From: Cricetomys ansorgei
Lineage: Eukaryota > Chordata > Mammalia > Rodentia > Nesomyidae
Reading direction: 5' to 3'
Length of the DNA stretch: 64,000 nucleotides
Assembly: GCA_026225945.1 (NCBI GenBank)
Contig: JAMJFZ010004031.1
Location: forward strand, 8,694,001 to 8,758,000
Each line of letters begins with the position of its first letter. Within the stretch, counting starts at the first letter, position 1. The position numbers and the translations under genes are program-made. Positions 59,903 through 64,000 of this stretch are shown one piece after another. The notes below the pieces were generated by a model. The model searched no databases and was not told the DNA's origin. It worked only from the letters and a program-made list of their open reading frames with translations.

Positions 59903-59908
59903 AATAAA
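59903..59908 (+). promoter_or_regulatory. Possible proximal poly(A) signal
   Basis: An AATAAA followed by T-rich sequence (59930-59945). Other AATAAA hexamers lie at 59063-59068, 59778-59783, 59981-59986 and 60107-60112. A shorter 3' UTR form is plausible. Confidence 0.4.
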
Positions 59909-60340
59909 AGGTTTAACAAGCTTGACAATTTTTTTTTATTTCTAATATTTTATAATATGTTTTGAATTCTTGATCACTATAATAAACAGCCTTCTGGTAG
60001 ACTCTAAGTGACTCACTTTACTAAAAATAGAATTGGCCTTCCTTGCAGATATGTATGGCAGAGAAAAGTCTGACTCAAAAATGTGGGTCTGAATTTTTTA
60101 AAGGATAATAAAAATTGGAGAGGCCCTTGTTTATCTCAAATTTTCAGATACATTTCTAAATTAGAAATAGGGTCACAGCTCAAAGTTACCATTCATAATA
60201 AGGAGGTCTTAGAGTATATTTTTCAAAGAATGTTCCAGTAATACACCTATATCCTTTCTTTGGAAGTTAGTGACCCAATTGCATCTAAAACTCTGGATAA
60301 GTTCTGTGCTTAGCTTAACCTATGGCAGACCACAAAAATG

Positions 60341-60424
60341 AAGAAGAAGAAGAAGGAGGAGGAGGAGGAGGAGGTGGAGGAGGAGGAGGAGGAGGGGGAA
60401 GAGGAGGAGGAGGAAGAGAAGAAA
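60341..60424 (+). repeat. (GAA)n/(GGA)n purine repeat in 3' UTR
   Basis: GAA units pass into GGA units with a GGTGGA and GGGGGAAG interruption. It encodes nothing here; open frames through it are artefacts. Confidence 0.96.
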
Positions 60425-60688
60425 CTACTTTCTTCCCTGACATCAAAGCTTACATGTATGTTTTTTCCTATAATATTTCTAGTTATGTATATTCAAGATG
60501 CAATACAGTATTTTAACATTGGCAAATCATTTTATATGGAAATACATTGCAGTATTAAAGTTCACTGTTTGGTGTCTACTTCACTATGCATTTTATTTAC
60601 TGAAATGTTTAACCCAATGGTGCCTTACTCTATGATCTGAAAGGAATTGACTTTTTATGTCTAAGTAGTGGATTATTTGAATATTTGT

Positions 60689-60704
60689 AAAAAAAAAAAA
60701 AAAG
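60689..60704 (+). repeat. Poly(A) run
   Basis: About 15 A within the 3' UTR. Internal oligo-dT priming could mimic a 3' end here. Confidence 0.9.
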
Positions 60705-60959
60705 CTGTTCGGCCTTTATATTTTAACTCGTAATATCAATTTTGTTATTTTAGTAGCAGAAACAGGGCGGTTACTAAAGTATCCTCAAACTTTTGGTATG
60801 AAATTAATTTTCCCTGTTTATAGGCAGGGGCTATGGAGGAATTTTTTCATACCACTGCACTGTATAAACAGACACACCGAGGTATCTGCCTCATCAGGGT
60901 GGTTAAATGGTAGGGTAGCGTCTACCCTAGACATCTGCATCTTTGTAAGTTAGGCAGAC

Positions 60960-60969
60960 AATAAATAAA
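60960..60969 (+). promoter_or_regulatory. Overlapping AATAAA poly(A) signals (likely main Wipf1 3' end)
   Basis: Two overlapping AATAAA hexamers occur at 60960-60965 and 60964-60969. They are followed within 15-45 bases by GU/U-rich sequence (TGGTGTC, TTGTGGC, TTTCTTGTCTGTG), a good downstream element. Confidence 0.65.
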
Positions 60970-62303
60970 AAGCAGAATGATATGGTGTCAACTTGTGGCT
61001 TTCTTGTCTGTGTAAATATAAACAGAAAAGTGAATGTCTGCCTCCTGTTTTATAGTGTGGTACAGAAAGACAAACCCAGAAAAGATCCTTACGAATAAGT
61101 AAATATTCATTACTCGTCACACCTCAGGATCCTTCCTGTTTGTTCTTCCTGAGACTGCATTTTGGCTTCTCTGTAAAGTGGGTACTGGAAGCAATGGAAG
61201 AAGACTGAAAGACTGACATGGACACAAAGATCTGGGAAAGCCCCTGGGAGCTTAGGAACGCTGAGAGCTTCCTGACTCATCTGGCATGCATGTGTATGTG
61301 CTTGCACGCACGCATCTCAGCACAGCACAGGAGTGAGCATGTAGGAAGACCTCATCTCTTTGTCTGAAGCCGTTTCTCTAGCCCTGTGCTGTGGTACACA
61401 CTGAGGGACCGCCTCACAGCATCAACATGTGAGACAAGATGAAGCATTGCTACTGACTTTCTAGCACAACGAAACAAGTGATTAACACTAGCGGTGTGGA
61501 GTAGGAAGCTAGCGAGCGCTTATGCAGTAATCCCAAGTTTATTGGAACGCAGTCAGCTAGAAGAGGATTTGCTGGCATACTTTTATAGGAAACAAGCACT
61601 AGCAGAGAGCCCATCAGAAGCGCAAGCTCTAGGCTCATAGTTTGAGGATACCGTTCATCAAGGCAATGGGAGCACAGCTATAGGCTGGTTGCATTGCGTC
61701 TGTAATCAGGAAGTGGGGAGAAATAATAGTGTTCTCAGCTTGCTTTCTCCCTTTTAAGTCAGAATCGGGAACCCCAGACCATGGATTGGTGCTGCCCATA
61801 GCTAGGGTGGATATTCCTACCTTAATTAAAACAACCTAGAAACTTGACAGGCATGCTCTTCGGCTTGCTTGTCTCCTAGGTAGTCCAGTTCTGTAGACAG
61901 TATTAGCCTTCACTCTGATACTCTCATGTTACTGGTCAGTTGGGCTCAATCTGAAGTCACAGAAATCAAGAGCCAGAAAGAACCTTCTAGATAGGGCAGC
62001 CATAGAACTCATGTCTACAATGGGATACTTCTGCATGGAAAGTGATACACTTCCATAGCACAGCAGGAAGCCACTGAGGCTGTTCCAGCAAACTAGGCCA
62101 TGTGGGCTCCCCTCTCAGAAGTCCTTCAGTCCAGCCCTGACATCGCTCAGATGGGAGATTTAACATCCATCAAATGGCATGCTGCAGACGCATGGACACA
62201 CTGTAGCGGGGTGGTGAAAACCCTCCCTCCCCACACTGTTCCATGGGTCTCACATTTGTTGCAAAGGAAGCCCAATGGAGATGCCAGAGTCAGTGCTCAC
62301 ACA

Positions 62304-62422
62304 GTGTACACACATGCACGCACACACGCACGCACGCACGCGCACACACACACACGCACGCACACGCACGCACGCACACATGCGCACACGCACACACACG
62401 CACGCACACACACGCACGCACA
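62304..62422 (+). repeat. (CA)n/(CGCA)n microsatellite
   Basis: Alternating CA and CGCA units; strictly alternating purine/pyrimidine over long stretches. Confidence 0.96.
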
Positions 62423-62870
62423 AGGGTTTGGATGCTGGCTCAGCCACTTCTCCTGTAAGGTCACAGAGGGGTTATTTAAGCACTCTGCTCTACCTCCGTT
62501 ATATGATGCTCACAGCACAAAAACACAAAAACATCAGGCAAGGCAACAGATACTTGTGCTCAGTAATGTTGATTCTAGGTTGTCTGCTAGTCCTGCAGCA
62601 AGCACAGACTATAGTGAGGGAAGAATTCGCTGTACCAAAAAGTCTGACAAGATTTAATTACAAATCACTAGAATTAAAAATTCATTTTAAAACTGGCCTC
62701 ATTTGTTCAAGCCGAGATTGCTTATTTGTTTGTTTATCTATTCAGTAAGACTTTAGTGAACACTTGGTGTGTGCTAGCTTCATGGCAACAAAAGAGCTGC
62801 CCACCTGTCTGTTGTCGGTGGAAAGACCTCGGAGTGCCAAGGAGGCCCCCATGTATGCTGTGACTGTACT

Positions 62871-62890
62871 CGGCCAGCAGGGGGCTGTCC
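62871..62890 (+). promoter_or_regulatory. CTCF-like motif downstream of Wipf1
   Basis: The core CCAGCAGGGGGC (62874-62885) is an excellent match to the CTCF consensus. It lies about 1.9 kb past the inferred poly(A) site, in unique sequence. Confidence 0.5.
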
Positions 62891-63479
62891 ACAGTAATAA
62901 ACATTTCAGTGCAGGTCTCCCACCCCGTTCAGTAATGTGTTTGGTTCCTTTGTTGCTGTCGTTTCAATGGGTAAATTACATCAATTTTCTCATTAATTTT
63001 TAACCTACAGGAAAATTGGGAGGGAAAAAAATCAAGTATTTAAAAGGTTTTTGATGCCAATTGGTAGGGGGTGGGGAGAATGGATGCATTTGAAAAGTAA
63101 AATCAAGGATTCCCAGTTCCCTAAACAGTCCAACTAACCAGAAGCTTCCTGGATTTATAACATCATCAGCTAATGCAGAGTGCCCCTATCTCTCCTGTCT
63201 TCCTTGCAGCTTTGTGCAGCCTCGCTGGAACACCTGCTACTCCATGTCTAGCTGGGGACTTACGTGTCACATATGGCCGTGGTTCTCTTGTGGGCAAGTG
63301 TTCAGAAATGCCCCGCCCATCAGCATCACAACACAGATCCCTTTGTCTTAAAATATTGCTTCTCTTACTACGGAAACATTTTTCTCAAACCTAGCCGAAC
63401 TCAAGCTTTGAGGACCGCACATACACACATACTGCAAGAGGAGTCCACTAATTAGGTTTCTATTGTTTGGGCTTTCATT

Positions 63480-63597
63480 GTTGCTTGTTTTGAGAGGTCC
63501 TTGCTATGTAGACCAGCCTGGCCACAAACTCACAGAGACCCACCTGCCCCTGCCTCCCTAGTACAGGGATTAAAAGTGTGAACTCCCACACCCGGCC
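63480..63597 (-). mobile_element. B1 SINE, antisense
   Basis: TGAGAGGTCCTTGCTATGTA, GACCAGCCTGGCCACAAACT and GGGATTAAAAGTGTGAACTC. Confidence 0.8.
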
Positions 63598-64000
63598 ATT
63601 GCTTTTATTTCTTTTCATAAAATGCCATAGCTTTGAGCCTCGTGAGACACAAGTCAGCCTTGGGGTTATCTTTAATTTCTGGAGAGGAACTCAGCCAAAG
63701 AGAGTGTCTTAAAAGCTCTTCTAAATTTCTAAGGGATGAGGGTGCTCTCAGAAGGGCGTTTGTGTCCTTCACTCTCTCAGCATGACCAGACACACTCTAA
63801 GGTAATTTGCTCCCTCAGCTGTCCGCACTGCTTTGGAATCAAAAGCCTCATAGTGTGATCTCTCTGGGGAAATACATTTGACTGCTGAGGTGCCTGGGAA
63901 ACAAGCCTGGATGTTCTTAGCCAAAATTTTCAGCATAAGAAGCCTGCCGAGCACCTGGGATACACATCATAGATGTCAGTGTGCTTCAGCCAGGAGCTCC

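Larger units (their letters stand above)
57567..60985 (+). other. Wipf1: Wipf1 3' untranslated region
   Basis: This is the inferred 3' UTR, from the stop codon to the tandem poly(A) signals at 60960-60969. It is AT-rich toward its end and carries a purine (GAA/GGA) repeat at 60341-60424, a poly(A) run at 60689-60704 and several earlier AATAAA hexamers. One Pumilio-type TGTATATA element is at 57759-57766. I saw no B1 or B2 SINE in it. The length (about 3.4 kb) is in line with long WIPF1 3' UTRs in mammals; the exact end is inferred. Confidence 0.7.
60986..64000. other. Downstream intergenic region
   Basis: No coding exon recognised. It contains a CA/CGCA microsatellite (62304-62422), a CTCF-like motif (62871-62890) and an antisense B1 (63480-63597). 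The stretch 61000-62300 is unique with nothing recognised. Confidence 0.6.

Noticed and set aside
60322..60640. Open frames with Glu or Gly runs in the 3' UTR
   Set aside because: Produced by the GAA/GGA repeat in untranslated sequence.
62100..62748. Open frames of 157 and 185 codons downstream of the gene
   Set aside because: The middle is the CACGCA microsatellite and the flanks match no family or splice pattern; chance frames.
1..64000. CRISPR arrays, operons, phage or bacterial defence genes
   Set aside because: The DNA is clearly mammalian; tandem repeats lack unique spacers, and no prokaryotic gene structure is present.

Overview
This window is mammalian genomic DNA, almost certainly from a muroid (mouse/rat-like) rodent. 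The evidence is a dense set of rodent SINEs (B1, B2, B4/ID-like), long TG/CA microsatellites, and one multi-exon gene with canonical GT-AG splice sites. There is no bacterial-type gene organisation, and nearly all short open frames are chance frames, microsatellite frames or SINE sequence. I cannot name the species. The few protein differences I can compare from memory suggest a murid or cricetid.

The only gene I can support is Wipf1 (WAS/WASL-interacting protein family member 1, WIP), on the + strand. Seven coding exons were traced by splice sites, phase and family sequence: 40158-40208, 42595-42724, 48924-49094, 51822-52561, 53324-53536, 54399-54512 and 57511-57566. Together they would encode a protein of about 490 residues. 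It has an N-terminal profilin-binding proline tract, a WH2 actin-binding motif, a glycine-rich segment, a long proline-rich adaptor region, and the C-terminal WASP/N-WASP EVH1-binding peptide. The 3' UTR runs from the stop at 57564-57566 to about 60985, where tandem AATAAA signals precede a GU-rich stretch. The first 40.1 kb is read as long 5' intron(s) with possible alternative non-coding exons. The last 3 kb is downstream intergenic DNA.

The most notable observation is that the large proline-rich exon is not open as given. At 52178-52182 the frame shifts (two extra bases in a TC run, or one missing base). As written, the message would end at 52540 after about 356 residues and lose the WASP-binding end. 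Sequencing or assembly error is the leading explanation, but a real allele is possible. The shift also sits exactly on a strong internal 3' splice-site-like sequence.

Other points of interest are: a possible poison exon 133 bases upstream of the glycine-rich exon; a possible intron-retention short form in intron 4; candidate upstream non-coding exons at 32777-33022 and 22243-22318; an unexplained protein-like open frame in intron 6; two minisatellites (seven units of 47 bp and five of about 33 bp); several very long sense-strand TG tracts; CTCF-like sites; and a GGA-repeat in the 3' UTR. I found no CRISPR array, operon, rRNA, tRNA or new defence-type system.
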